DNA of 64,000 nucleotides. Source: CAWDCV01 sp963728125. GTDB lineage: Bacteria > Actinomycetota > Actinomycetes > CAWDCV01. The notes under the pieces are model-generated. The model saw only the letters and a program-made list of their open reading frames with translations, had not been told where the DNA came from and searched no databases. Both the position numbers and the translations under genes were made by a program. The stretch covers positions 372,001 to 436,000 of the forward strand of contig CAVSIZ010000013.1 of assembly GCA_963728125.1 (NCBI GenBank), given 5' to 3'. Positions 57,111-64,000 of the stretch are shown in pieces. Position 1 is the stretch's first letter, and each line of letters starts with the position of its first letter.

Positions 57111-57671
57111 GTGGCCAGCACGAACGATCTGAAGAACGGCATGACGCTCAACCTCGACGGTCAGCTGTGGAGCGTCGTGGACTTCCAGCACGTCAAGCCG
57201 GGCAAGGGCGGAGCCTTCGTCCGGACGCGGCTGAAGAGCGTGCTGTCCGGCAAGGTGGTCGACAAGACGTTCAACGCCGGCGTCAAGGTCGACGTTGCCA
57301 CCGTCGACCGGAGGCCGATGCAGTACCTCTACCGCGAGTCCGACGACTTTGTCTTCATGGACAACGACACCTACGACCAGCTGCACGTCCCCGCGGCCAC
57401 GGTAGGCGGGATGGCCGACTACCTGCTCGAGGGGCAGGAGGCGACCGTTGCCTGGCACGAAGGCACTGCGCTGTACGTCGAGCTGCCGGCGTCGGTCGAG
57501 CTCGTCATCGAGTACACCGAGCCTGGCCTGCAGGGCGACCGATCGACGGGCGGAACCAAGCCGGCGCGGCTCGAGACCGGTGCGACGGTGCAGGTCCCGC
57601 TGTTCATCACAGCGGGGGAGAAGATCAAGGTCGACACCCGCGACGGCAGCTACCTGGGCCGAGTCACGTAG
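57111..57671 (+). CDS. efp: translation elongation factor P
   Basis: EF-P of 186 aa, which rescues ribosomes at consecutive prolines. The N-terminal KOW-like domain has FQHVKPGKGGAFVRTRLK with Lys32 at the loop tip, the middle domain LYRESDDFVFMDNDTYDQ, and the C-terminal OB domain TGATVQVPLFITAGEKIKVD. The GTG start (VASTNDLKNG) is well supported. nusB begins directly at the next base. Confidence 0.96.
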   Translation: MASTNDLKNGMTLNLDGQLWSVVDFQHVKPGKGGAFVRTRLKSVLSGKVVDKTFNAGVKVDVATVDRRPMQYLYRESDDFVFMDNDTYDQLHVPAATVGGMADYLLEGQEATVAWHEGTALYVELPASVELVIEYTEPGLQGDRSTGGTKPARLETGATVQVPLFITAGEKIKVDTRDGSYLGRVT

Positions 57672-58094
57672 GTGAGCGCCCGGAGCAAGGCGCGCAAGCG
57701 CGCGCTCGACATTCTCTTCGAGGCCGACCTCCGGGGGGCGCCGGCGCTCGACGTGCTCGCCGCACACGTGGCGGCGCGCACCCGCGAGGGGCAGCCGCCG
57801 CTCAACGAGCACGTCGCCGTCCTGGTGGAGGGCGTGATCGCCAACCGGGAACGCATCGACGAGCTGCTGTCCACCTACGCCGTCGGGTGGACGCTCGAGC
57901 GAATGCCCGCGGTGGACCGCAACCTGCTGCGAATCGGCACCTATGAGCTGCTCTGGCTGGACGACGTGCCGGACGCCGTTGCCATCGACGAGGCGGTCGA
58001 GCTTGCGACCTCCCTCTCGACCGACGACTCGCCGAGCTTCGTCAACGGGCTGCTGGCGCGGCTATTGGAGCTGAAGCCGACCCTGTCCCGCTGA
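57672..58094 (+). CDS. nusB: transcription antitermination factor NusB
   Basis: All-helical RNA-binding protein of 140 aa that acts in rRNA antitermination. SKARKRALDILFEADLRG opens the family, and RNLLRIGTYELLW and AIDEAVELATSLSTDDSPSFVNGLL are diagnostic. It follows efp without a gap. Its last 33 nt overlap, tail to tail, the end of the sensor kinase gene on the other strand. Confidence 0.94.
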   Translation: MSARSKARKRALDILFEADLRGAPALDVLAAHVAARTREGQPPLNEHVAVLVEGVIANRERIDELLSTYAVGWTLERMPAVDRNLLRIGTYELLWLDDVPDAVAIDEAVELATSLSTDDSPSFVNGLLARLLELKPTLSR

Positions 58095-59288
58095 CGTCGG
58101 GAGCGTGACCACTAACCGAGCACCGGCGTCGTATTCCTGATCGACAACGATGGTGCCGCCGTGCCGGGTCACAATTTCGCGAGCGATCGCGAGACCAAGC
58201 CCGACGCCGCTGCCGGTACGCGAGGGGTCCAGTTGCGCGAATCGCTCGAACACCCGATCCGCTTCGCTCTGCGGGATGCCCGGACCGTCGTCGGTCACCG
58301 TGAGCACCGCGTGCCCATTCGATTCGGCAACGCCGAAGGCAACCGTGGTCCGGGCGTGCCGGGCCGCGTTGTCAGCGAGGTTGCGGACGGCGCGAGTTAG
58401 CCCGTCCGGATCGCCCTGTAGCTGGGCCGCGGACAGCTCGCTGAGGTCGACGCGCACGCTGCCGTCGACGCGAACGCGCTCGGCCTCAGCAAGCACGAGA
58501 TCGTCGAGATCGACGACCGACAGCTGGGGCTCGGCGGACGCGTCCATGCGGGCGAGCTGTAGCAGGTCGTCCACGAGCCGTTGCAGCCATTCGATCTCGT
58601 CGAGCACGCTGCGATGCGTACGCCACGGGTCGCTGCCGTCCGAATGAGCCAGGTCCACCTCCAGTTCGCTGCGCATCCGCGCGAGCGGGGCGCGCAGCTC
58701 ATGCGAGGCGTCGGCGACGAAGCGCTGCTGACGGCGATTGGCGGCCTCGACCGGGCGCAGCGTTCGGCCCACCACCCACCACACCACGCCTGCCAGGGCC
58801 GCGAGGGCCACCGGGCCGGTGAGCAGCAGAGAGCGGATCAGCGCGGCAATGCTCGCGTCGACGTCGTCGAGCGCGATGGCGACGATGAGTTGTGCCGACC
58901 CGTCGGCGGTGTCGATGTCGCTGGCCAGCACGCGGAAGCGGCCTTCCGCGTGCGGGGCCGTGTCGAGAGTCTCAGCCCCTTCGGTCAGCCTCGTGAGCGG
59001 TGCTTCGCCGGCGATGTTCGCCGTCGCGGCTAGGACGGATCCGTCGGCCACGACCTGGACCGCGGTGTCGTCGTCACCCGCCACCTGAATGGGCTGCGCG
59101 GGCGCCGTGCCTGCCGCTGTCTGCGCCGCTGCGCTGGCCGCGACCGCGCGAGCTGAGTCATCGACGTCCTCGATGAGGGCCGCCCGCTGGACGATGACCA
59201 GCGTCGCGCCGGCGATGGCGAGAACGACCGCCAGGGCCGCGGTGGCGAGGGCGGTCACGCGCACTCGGACCGCAGCTGGGCCGGTCAT
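58062..59288 (-). CDS. sensor histidine kinase (OmpR-type system)
   Basis: Membrane kinase of 408 aa from ATG 59288 (ATGA overlap with the regulator). TM1 (ALATAALAVVLAIAGATLVI) and TM2 (LLLTGPVALAALAGVVWWVV) flank an external domain of about 110 residues. The phospho-His is in FVADASHELRAPLARMRSEL; NLADNAARHA, DDGPGIP and GSGVGLGLAIAREIVTRHGG form the ATP domain. The HAMP region is short. Its C-terminus overlaps nusB. The signal is unknown; a divergent lipoprotein may be a target. Confidence 0.9.
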   Translation of the reverse strand: MTGPAAVRVRVTALATAALAVVLAIAGATLVIVQRAALIEDVDDSARAVAASAAAQTAAGTAPAQPIQVAGDDDTAVQVVADGSVLAATANIAGEAPLTRLTEGAETLDTAPHAEGRFRVLASDIDTADGSAQLIVAIALDDVDASIAALIRSLLLTGPVALAALAGVVWWVVGRTLRPVEAANRRQQRFVADASHELRAPLARMRSELEVDLAHSDGSDPWRTHRSVLDEIEWLQRLVDDLLQLARMDASAEPQLSVVDLDDLVLAEAERVRVDGSVRVDLSELSAAQLQGDPDGLTRAVRNLADNAARHARTTVAFGVAESNGHAVLTVTDDGPGIPQSEADRVFERFAQLDPSRTGSGVGLGLAIAREIVTRHGGTIVVDQEYDAGARLVVTLPTSAGQGRLQLQ

Positions 59289-59959
59289 GCCTGGTCCACC
59301 ACTCGATACCCGGCACCGCGCAGGGTGTCGATCGTCGTCGTGCCGTACGGCACGTCGAGCTTGCGCCGCAGCCGCCGCACGTACACCTCGACGATGTTGG
59401 GATCGCCGTCGAAACCGATGTCCCACACGCCATCGAGGATGGCCTGCTTGGACAGCACCTGGCCGCAGCGGCGGACCAGGAACTCGAGCACCTCGAATTC
59501 GCGCGCCGTGAGCGACACCTCGGTGGTGCCGCGCCACACCCGGCGCCGGACCGGATCGAGTCGGAGATCGCCGACGGATACGGGAGCGGGGGAGCCGCCG
59601 CGCGTACGTCGCAGCAGCGCGCGGATGCGGGCCACCAGAACCGCGAACGAGAACGGCTTGGTGAGGTAGTCGTCCGCGCCCGTGTCCAGCGCCTCTGCCT
59701 CGTCGAGCGACCCGTCCTTCGCCGTCAGCATGAGGATCGGCGTCCAGTTCTCGGCGCGACGTAGCTCGCGGCAGACCTCGTACCCATTCCGTCCCGGTAG
59801 CAGGATGTCCAGGACGATCAGGTCGTAGGTGCCTTCGCTCGCCCGCCAGAGGCCCTCGATGCCGTCCGCGGCGACCTCGACCGTGAAGCCCTCGGCGGTC
59901 AGGCCGCGTCGGACCGACGCCGCGAGCTTGGCGTCGTCGTCGACCAGCAGCAGCTTCAC
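59285..59959 (-). CDS. OmpR/PhoB-family response regulator
   Basis: Regulator of 224 aa. The receiver has LLLVDDDAKLAASV, phospho-acceptor Asp51 in LIVLDILLPGRNGYEV and Lys in YLTKPFSF; the winged helix has LTAREFEVLEFLVRRCGQVL and NIVEVYVRRLRRKL. GTG 59959 is preferred over TTG 59962 because GGAGG then lies 6 nt upstream. A CTGAA direct repeat with 11-bp period lies upstream and may be its own binding site. Confidence 0.92.
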   Translation of the reverse strand: MKLLLVDDDAKLAASVRRGLTAEGFTVEVAADGIEGLWRASEGTYDLIVLDILLPGRNGYEVCRELRRAENWTPILMLTAKDGSLDEAEALDTGADDYLTKPFSFAVLVARIRALLRRTRGGSPAPVSVGDLRLDPVRRRVWRGTTEVSLTAREFEVLEFLVRRCGQVLSKQAILDGVWDIGFDGDPNIVEVYVRRLRRKLDVPYGTTTIDTLRGAGYRVVDQA

Positions 59960-59993
59960 CAACGTCCTCCCACCGCACAGTGTCGCCGGGCAC

Positions 59994-60039
59994 CTGAATG
60001 CGCGCTGAACGGACCGCTGGCCGCTGTCAGGAGGAATTC
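59994..60039. promoter_or_regulatory. 11-bp-period CTGAA repeats, candidate regulator site
   Basis: CTGAATGCGCG then CTGAACGGACC (repeats begin at 59994 and 60005) and an inverted TTCAG at 60035-60039 lie between the divergent regulator and lipoprotein genes. OmpR-family regulators typically bind direct repeats with 11-bp spacing. Confidence 0.45.
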
Positions 60040-60064
60040 AGTTCCCCCCGAGACCGTGGCGGCC

Positions 60065-60802
60065 ATGACAACGCATCGTGCGCTTCCACTGTCTGTCCTG
60101 TGCTTCAGCCTGGCACTGCTCGGATCCGGCTGTGGCAATCCCGCGGCGGAGCCCTCCGCGTCCCCCTCACCGGAGGCCGTCATCGATCCCGGTGACGGCG
60201 GGCAGTACGCCCCCGCGATCGAAGCGGCGAACTTCGTGGACATCGTCGACAACCCGTACTTTCCGCTGGCAGCGGGATCGCGATGGATCTACGACGGTAC
60301 GTCTGAGGGCGAGGCGGAGCGGGTCGAGGTCGTCGTGACCGGCGAGCGTCGCACGATCCTCGGGATCTCCGCCACGATCGTGCGCGACACCGTGACCATC
60401 GCCGGCGAGGTCGTCGAGGACACCTACGACTGGTATGCGCAGGACCGCGACGGCAACGTGTGGTACCTGGGTGAGGCAGTCCAGGACTTCGAGAACGGCC
60501 AGGTCATCAGCACGGCCGGCTCGTGGGAGGCCGGTGTCGACGGGGCGTACCCCGGCATCGTCATGAAGGCCGACCCCAAGGTCGGCGACTCCTACCGGCA
60601 GGAGTACTACGTGGGCGAGGCCGAGGACCTGGCCGAGGTACTCGAGGTCGGGGCGGACCGCGTCCTCACCCAAGAGTGGAACCCGCTGGAGCCCGAGGTC
60701 GTCGAGGAGAAGGCCTACGAGCGCGGCGTGGGCCTGGTTGGCGAGGAGAAGGTTCGCGGCGGCAAGGGTGCGGTGACGCTGACGTCGTTCACCTCTGGGT
60801 GA
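60065..60802 (+). CDS. putative lipoprotein
   Basis: Protein of 245 aa with a lipoprotein signal (LPLSVLCFSLALLGSGC; Cys near residue 23), a Ser/Pro-rich linker and a soluble domain beginning VDNPYFPLAAGSRWIYDG. Repeated WY-type strands (TYDWYAQDRDGNVWYLGEAV) suggest a beta-rich fold. No enzyme motif is recognised. It faces away from the two-component genes across a putative regulator site, so it may belong to that regulon. It converges on bldD with 6 nt between stops. Confidence 0.75.
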   Translation: MTTHRALPLSVLCFSLALLGSGCGNPAAEPSASPSPEAVIDPGDGGQYAPAIEAANFVDIVDNPYFPLAAGSRWIYDGTSEGEAERVEVVVTGERRTILGISATIVRDTVTIAGEVVEDTYDWYAQDRDGNVWYLGEAVQDFENGQVISTAGSWEAGVDGAYPGIVMKADPKVGDSYRQEYYVGEAEDLAEVLEVGADRVLTQEWNPLEPEVVEEKAYERGVGLVGEEKVRGGKGAVTLTSFTSG

Positions 60803-60808
60803 TCGGCG

Positions 60809-61315
60809 TTAGCGCAGCTGCTCCTGCTGCTCGGCGGCGCGGCGGGCGTCCGGGTTGAGCACGCCCCAGGTGATGAGTTGCTCGGTGAGCACGCTCGGTG
60901 ACTCGTCGTAGATCACTGCCAGCGTCCGCAGATCGTCCTGGCGGATCGACAGCACCTTGCCGTTGTAGTCGCCGCGCTGGCTCTGGATGGCGGCGACATA
61001 GCGCGTCAGCGGGCCGGCCTGCTCATCCGATACCTGCTGGAGCGCCTCGAGATCGATGACGATGCTGGGCGGCGGTTCGGCGGCGGCGTTGGGTGAGCCA
61101 TCGGGGAGGAGCTCGGCGACGGGAACGCCGTAGAACTGCGCGAGTTCGGACAGTTTCTGCACCGTAACCGCACGATCGCCGCGCTCGTAGGAGCCGACGA
61201 CGACGGCCTTCCACCGTCCCTTGGACTTCTGCTCGACCCCGTGCAGGGACAGCCCCTGCTGTGTCCGGATCGAGCGCAGCCGGACACCGAGTGCCTTTGC
61301 GTAGTCGTTCGCCAT
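60809..61315 (-). CDS. bldD: BldD-family developmental/c-di-GMP-binding regulator
   Basis: DNA-binding protein of 168 aa. The N-terminal HTH_3-type domain (YAKALGVRLRSIRTQQGLSL, VVVGSYERGDRAVTVQKL) is joined by a linker to the C-terminal domain, where RGDYNGKVLSIRQDD is an exact RxD-x8-RxxD c-di-GMP signature. This predicts c-di-GMP-dependent dimerisation and repression. ATG 61315 follows GGAAAGG. In Streptomyces BldD controls development; in a non-sporulating relative the regulon could differ. The nusB-bldD-pyrR order is conserved in actinobacteria. Confidence 0.92.
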   Translation of the reverse strand: MANDYAKALGVRLRSIRTQQGLSLHGVEQKSKGRWKAVVVGSYERGDRAVTVQKLSELAQFYGVPVAELLPDGSPNAAAEPPPSIVIDLEALQQVSDEQAGPLTRYVAAIQSQRGDYNGKVLSIRQDDLRTLAVIYDESPSVLTEQLITWGVLNPDARRAAEQQEQLR

Positions 61316-61321
61316 GTGCCT

Positions 61322-61445
61322 TTCCCCACCCACCGGGTGTGACGCGTCGAGGAGGCCCAGGAGCGGCCAAACGGGAGGTGCCTGAGAGGAACGGCGCCCC
61401 CGACCGGCCGTAACTCTCTGCAGCCGCTCCGGGGCTGCGATTACT
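61322..61445 (-). promoter_or_regulatory. long, potentially structured bldD leader
   Basis: About 130 nt separate the predicted transcription start from bldD. Read on the minus strand it holds a GCAGCC/GGCTGC hairpin and an AGAGAG segment able to pair with a later CCTCTCAGG segment. The latter recalls glycine aptamers, but the CCGAAGG-type core is absent, so no riboswitch class is assigned. Confidence 0.35.
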
Positions 61446-61452
61446 TTCCGTA

Positions 61453-61481
61453 ACGTAGATCGGCGTTGTTCCATCGTCAAG
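61453..61481 (-). promoter_or_regulatory. bldD promoter
   Basis: On the minus strand TTGACG (61481-61476) and TACGTT (61458-61453) are separated by exactly 17 bp, the best sigma-70-type match noticed in the window. Confidence 0.65.
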
Positions 61482-61590
61482 CGCTTCTGCACAACTCGTG
61501 TCACATCACACCTAAGATCCGGCCAAATCGGGTGGGCGCGCCGAGCCGCACACGCCACAGGCGCTGCTAGCGTGCGAGCAGACCAGACGT

Positions 61591-61626
61591 CCTTTAACGA
61601 CCCGTCCCGTGAGGCGGGGAAGGAGG
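61591..61626 (+). promoter_or_regulatory. PyrR-binding leader hairpin of pyrRBC
   Basis: CCTTTAACGA leads into stem CCCGTC (61601-61606), loop CCGTGA and stem GGCGGG (61613-61618), directly followed by the ribosome site AAGGAGG. This matches the conserved actinobacterial pyr leader, where PyrR with UMP is thought to block translation start. Confidence 0.7.
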
Positions 61627-61635
61627 TCTCCGGCG

Positions 61636-62217
61636 ATGGAGTCCGCCCGCACGACCCAGCCCGATCCGCTGCCGAACGAGTCTCGGGCTCTACTCGACGA
61701 TGCCGACATCGGCCGCGCCATCACCCGCGTCGCCCACGAGATCGTCGAGCGCACCAAGGGCGCCGACGACATCGTCATCCTCGGCATCCCGACCCGCGGC
61801 GTAGCCCTGGCCCGCCGCCTCGCCAGCCGGATCGAAGGCATCGAAGGGCATCCCGTGCCCGCCGGCTCCCTCGACGTGACGATGTACCGCGACGATCTCC
61901 GGTTACGCCCGGCTCGCCCGCTCGACCACACCGACATCCCGCCTGGCGGCGTTGATGGGCGGATCGTGGTGCTCGTCGACGATGTTCTGTTCTCCGGCCG
62001 TACGGTGCGGGCCGCGCTGGACGCCCTCAACGACCTCGGTCGGCCGCGAGCGGTGCAGCTCGCCGTGCTTGTCGACCGCGGGCATCGCGAGCTGCCCATT
62101 CGGGCGGACTACGTCGGAAAGAACCTGCCAACCTCCCTGCACGAGACCGTGCGCGTGCTGGTGACCGAGCACGACGGCAAGGATGCGGTCCTCTTGGAGC
62201 AGGACGGCCACTCGTGA
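61636..62217 (+). CDS. pyrR: bifunctional pyr operon regulator/uracil phosphoribosyltransferase
   Basis: Type I PRTase-fold protein of 193 aa that binds pyr mRNA in response to uridine nucleotides. The PRPP loop is IVVLVDDVLFSGRTVRAAL near residue 115; ILGIPTRGVALARRLA and HRELPIRADYVGKNLPTS are family blocks. ATG 61636 follows GGAGG within the leader hairpin region. Its stop overlaps pyrB (GTGA). It likely represses its own operon. Confidence 0.95.
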   Translation: MESARTTQPDPLPNESRALLDDADIGRAITRVAHEIVERTKGADDIVILGIPTRGVALARRLASRIEGIEGHPVPAGSLDVTMYRDDLRLRPARPLDHTDIPPGGVDGRIVVLVDDVLFSGRTVRAALDALNDLGRPRAVQLAVLVDRGHRELPIRADYVGKNLPTSLHETVRVLVTEHDGKDAVLLEQDGHS

Positions 62218-63185
62218 AGCGCCATCTGCTGTCCGCCGCCGACCTCGACCGCCAGGAAGCCCTGCTCGTCCTCGACACGGCCGCCGAGCTGGCGAGCCTG
62301 CTCGATCGGGCGGACCGCTCGGTCAAGAAGTTGCCGACCCTTCGCGGCCGAACGGTCGTCAACCTGTTCTTCGAGGACTCGACCCGGACGCGGATCTCCT
62401 TTGAAGCCGCGGCCAAGCGGCTGTCGGCGGACGTCATCAACTTCTCCGCCAAGGGGTCGAGTGTCTCCAAGGGCGAGAGCCTCAAAGACACCGCGCTGAC
62501 GCTCGAGGCCATGGGCGCCGACGCCGTCGTCGTCCGTCACTCCGCGAGCGGTGCCCCGCATCGACTGGCCGCCAGCGGATGGCTGCGCGGCAGCGTGGTC
62601 AACGCCGGCGATGGCACGCACGAGCATCCCACTCAGGCGCTGTTGGACGCCTTCACGATGCGCGCCCACCTGGGCAGCCTCGATGGCCGGCGGGTCACCA
62701 TCGTCGGGGACGTCCTGCACAGCAGGGTCGCTCGCAGCAACGTGCTGCTGCTCGCCACGCTCGGCGCTGACGTCACCCTGGTGGCCCCGCCGACGCTGCT
62801 GCCGGTCGGGGTAGCTGCCTGGCCATGCGCCACGTCGTACGACCTCGATGAGGTGCTGCCGAAGAGCGATGTCGTGATGGCCTTGCGAGTGCAGCGCGAG
62901 CGGATGAACCTGTCCGGCGGCGGCTTCTTCCCCAGCGCGCGGGAGTACAGCAGGCGGTACGGACTGGACGGTCGCCGGCTCGGTGTGCTGAGCGAGGACG
63001 CCATCGTCATGCATCCAGGGCCGATGAATCGCGGCCTGGAGATCAGCGCCGAGGTCGCCGACAGCGCCCGGTCGACGATTGTCGAGCAGGTCGCGAACGG
63101 GGTGAGCGTGCGGATGGCGGTGCTGTACCTGCTGCTCGCTGGTGCCCTGCCCGCAGACGACTCTGGCGACGGAGGTGCGCGATGA
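62214..63185 (+). CDS. pyrB: aspartate carbamoyltransferase catalytic subunit
   Basis: Enzyme of 323 aa joining carbamoyl phosphate to aspartate in pyrimidine synthesis. The carbamoyl-phosphate site FFEDSTRTRISFE is near residue 50, DGTHEHPTQALLDAFT near 139, and HPGPMNRGLEI near 270. No pyrI regulatory subunit follows, as is usual outside enterobacteria. GTG 62214 overlaps pyrR and ATGA links it to pyrC. Confidence 0.96.
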   Translation: MKRHLLSAADLDRQEALLVLDTAAELASLLDRADRSVKKLPTLRGRTVVNLFFEDSTRTRISFEAAAKRLSADVINFSAKGSSVSKGESLKDTALTLEAMGADAVVVRHSASGAPHRLAASGWLRGSVVNAGDGTHEHPTQALLDAFTMRAHLGSLDGRRVTIVGDVLHSRVARSNVLLLATLGADVTLVAPPTLLPVGVAAWPCATSYDLDEVLPKSDVVMALRVQRERMNLSGGGFFPSAREYSRRYGLDGRRLGVLSEDAIVMHPGPMNRGLEISAEVADSARSTIVEQVANGVSVRMAVLYLLLAGALPADDSGDGGAR

Positions 63186-64000
63186 CCGACTACCTCGTCG
63201 TCGGAGCGACGCTCCCTGACGGGACGGCAGCCGATCTGCATCTGCAGGACGGCCGCATTGTCGAGATGGGCAGGCTGGGAGGACTGCGCGCCGAGCGGGT
63301 CGACGCTGACGGCTTGGTCGTCCTCCCCGGCCTCGTCGACCTGCACACTCACCTGCGCGAGCCCGGTCGAGAGGACGCCGAGACGGTCGCGACCGGAACC
63401 GCCGCTGCGGCGCTTGGCGGATTCACTGCCGTCCACGCGATGGCCAATACCGATCCCGTCGCCGACACCGCCGGTGTCGTCGAGCAGGTCTGGCGGCTCG
63501 GTCGAGAGGCCGGCCACTGCGACGTACGGCCCGTTGGTGCCGTGACGGTAGGGCTGCGCGGTGAACGGCTGGCCGAGCTCGGCGCGATGGCCGACTCGGC
63601 CGCGGCGGTGCGGGTGTTCTCCGACGACGGCGTGTGCGTCTCCGACGCGGTGCTGATGCGCCGGTCGCTGGAGTACGTCAAGGCCTTCGACGGCGTCATT
63701 GCCCAGCACGCGCAGGAGCCGCGGCTCACCGAGGGCGCCCAGATGAACGAGGGCGAGCTGTCCGGCATCCTCGGCCTGCCCGGCTGGCCCGCGGTGGCGG
63801 AGGAAGCAGTCATCGCCCGCGACGTCCTGCTCGCCGGTCATGTCGGCTCTCGGCTGCACGTCTGCCACGTCTCCACGGCTGGCTCGGTCGAGCTGCTGCG
63901 CTGGGCGAAGAGCAAGGGCATCGATGTGACGGCAGAGGTGACGCCCCACCACCTGCTGCTTACCGACGACCAGGCCCGCACGTACGACCCGATCTTCAAG
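63182..64000 (+). CDS. pyrC: dihydroorotase, 3'-partial
   Basis: Type I dihydroorotase; the first 273 codons are in the window and the frame runs off the end. VLPGLVDLHTHLREPGREDA holds the HxH metal ligands, followed by ATGTAAAALGGFTAVHAMANT, VRVFSDDGV, a metal His in IAQHAQEPRLT and HVCHVSTAGSVELL. ATG 63182 overlaps the pyrB stop. carA and carB would be expected next. Confidence 0.95.
   Translation, partial: MTDYLVVGATLPDGTAADLHLQDGRIVEMGRLGGLRAERVDADGLVVLPGLVDLHTHLREPGREDAETVATGTAAAALGGFTAVHAMANTDPVADTAGVVEQVWRLGREAGHCDVRPVGAVTVGLRGERLAELGAMADSAAAVRVFSDDGVCVSDAVLMRRSLEYVKAFDGVIAQHAQEPRLTEGAQMNEGELSGILGLPGWPAVAEEAVIARDVLLAGHVGSRLHVCHVSTAGSVELLRWAKSKGIDVTAEVTPHHLLLTDDQARTYDPIFK

Noticed and set aside
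59289..59993. N-terminal extension of the sensor kinase frame to 59993
   Set aside because: The extension lies over the response regulator gene in another frame and has no homology; the kinase starts at ATG 59288.
61322..61445. Glycine riboswitch in the bldD leader
   Set aside because: CTCTCAGGCACC resembles the aptamer, but the conserved CCGAAGG-type core and tandem second aptamer are missing.
1..64000. CRISPR arrays, IS elements, prophage or rRNA/tRNA genes
   Set aside because: No regularly spaced repeats, transposase or integrase frames, or structural RNA signatures were seen on reading both strands.

Overview
The window is a high-GC actinobacterial chromosome segment. The phosphatidylinositol-mannoside trio (pgsA, patA-like, pimA), a BldD regulator with its c-di-GMP signature, a PyrR leader, many GTG/TTG starts and stop/start overlaps (ATGA, GTGA, TGATG), and several TAnnnT boxes 6-8 nt upstream of start codons all point there. 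I do not assign a genus. No rRNA, tRNA, IS element, prophage or CRISPR array was seen.

Layout. 1-5.7 kb: tail of a PhoD-like phosphatase broken by two frameshifts, thrS, a HIT hydrolase, a decayed VapBC-like toxin-antitoxin pair and a DUF2254 membrane protein. 5.8-12.1 kb: a minus-strand array of two HTTM membrane proteins, each preceded by a paralogous small membrane-anchored partner, facing a secreted GH15-like glycosidase, then an EF-G-like GTPase. 12.2-15.5 kb: pgsA-patA-pimA and a small membrane protein. 15.6-37.9 kb: mostly the conserved actinobacterial housekeeping run (pdxS-pdxT-yebC-ruvCAB-yajC-secD-secF-apt-relA, a cyclophilin, an MBL hydrolase, hisS, aspS, GNAT), then an alpha/beta-hydrolase-glycosyltransferase fusion bounded by copies of a short repeat, then rarA and a TfoX C-terminal-domain protein.

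37.9-47.2 kb is the most distinctive accessory block. A minus-strand unit encodes a tripartite tricarboxylate transporter (TctCBA), a cupin, a malate/L-lactate-type dehydrogenase, an ABM-domain protein, an isopropylmalate/tartrate-type dehydrogenase and an RraA/HMG-aldolase-like protein. It is divergent from a CitA/CitB-like two-component system across a palindrome-rich intergenic region. Together they look like a sensed, transported and catabolised hydroxy-carboxylate; the substrate is unknown.

47.3-64 kb: a DUF948 pair, alaS, ruvX, mltG, a prepilin peptidase where aroE would often sit, aroC, aroK, and aroB reading in frame into pepQ, then efp and nusB. A two-component system, a lipoprotein and bldD follow, then pyrR-pyrB-pyrC (pyrC runs off the end).

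Four conserved reading frames are interrupted (PhoD-like twice, secD, pepQ). Each is restored by removing a single G from a G run, so base-calling or assembly error is the first explanation to exclude.
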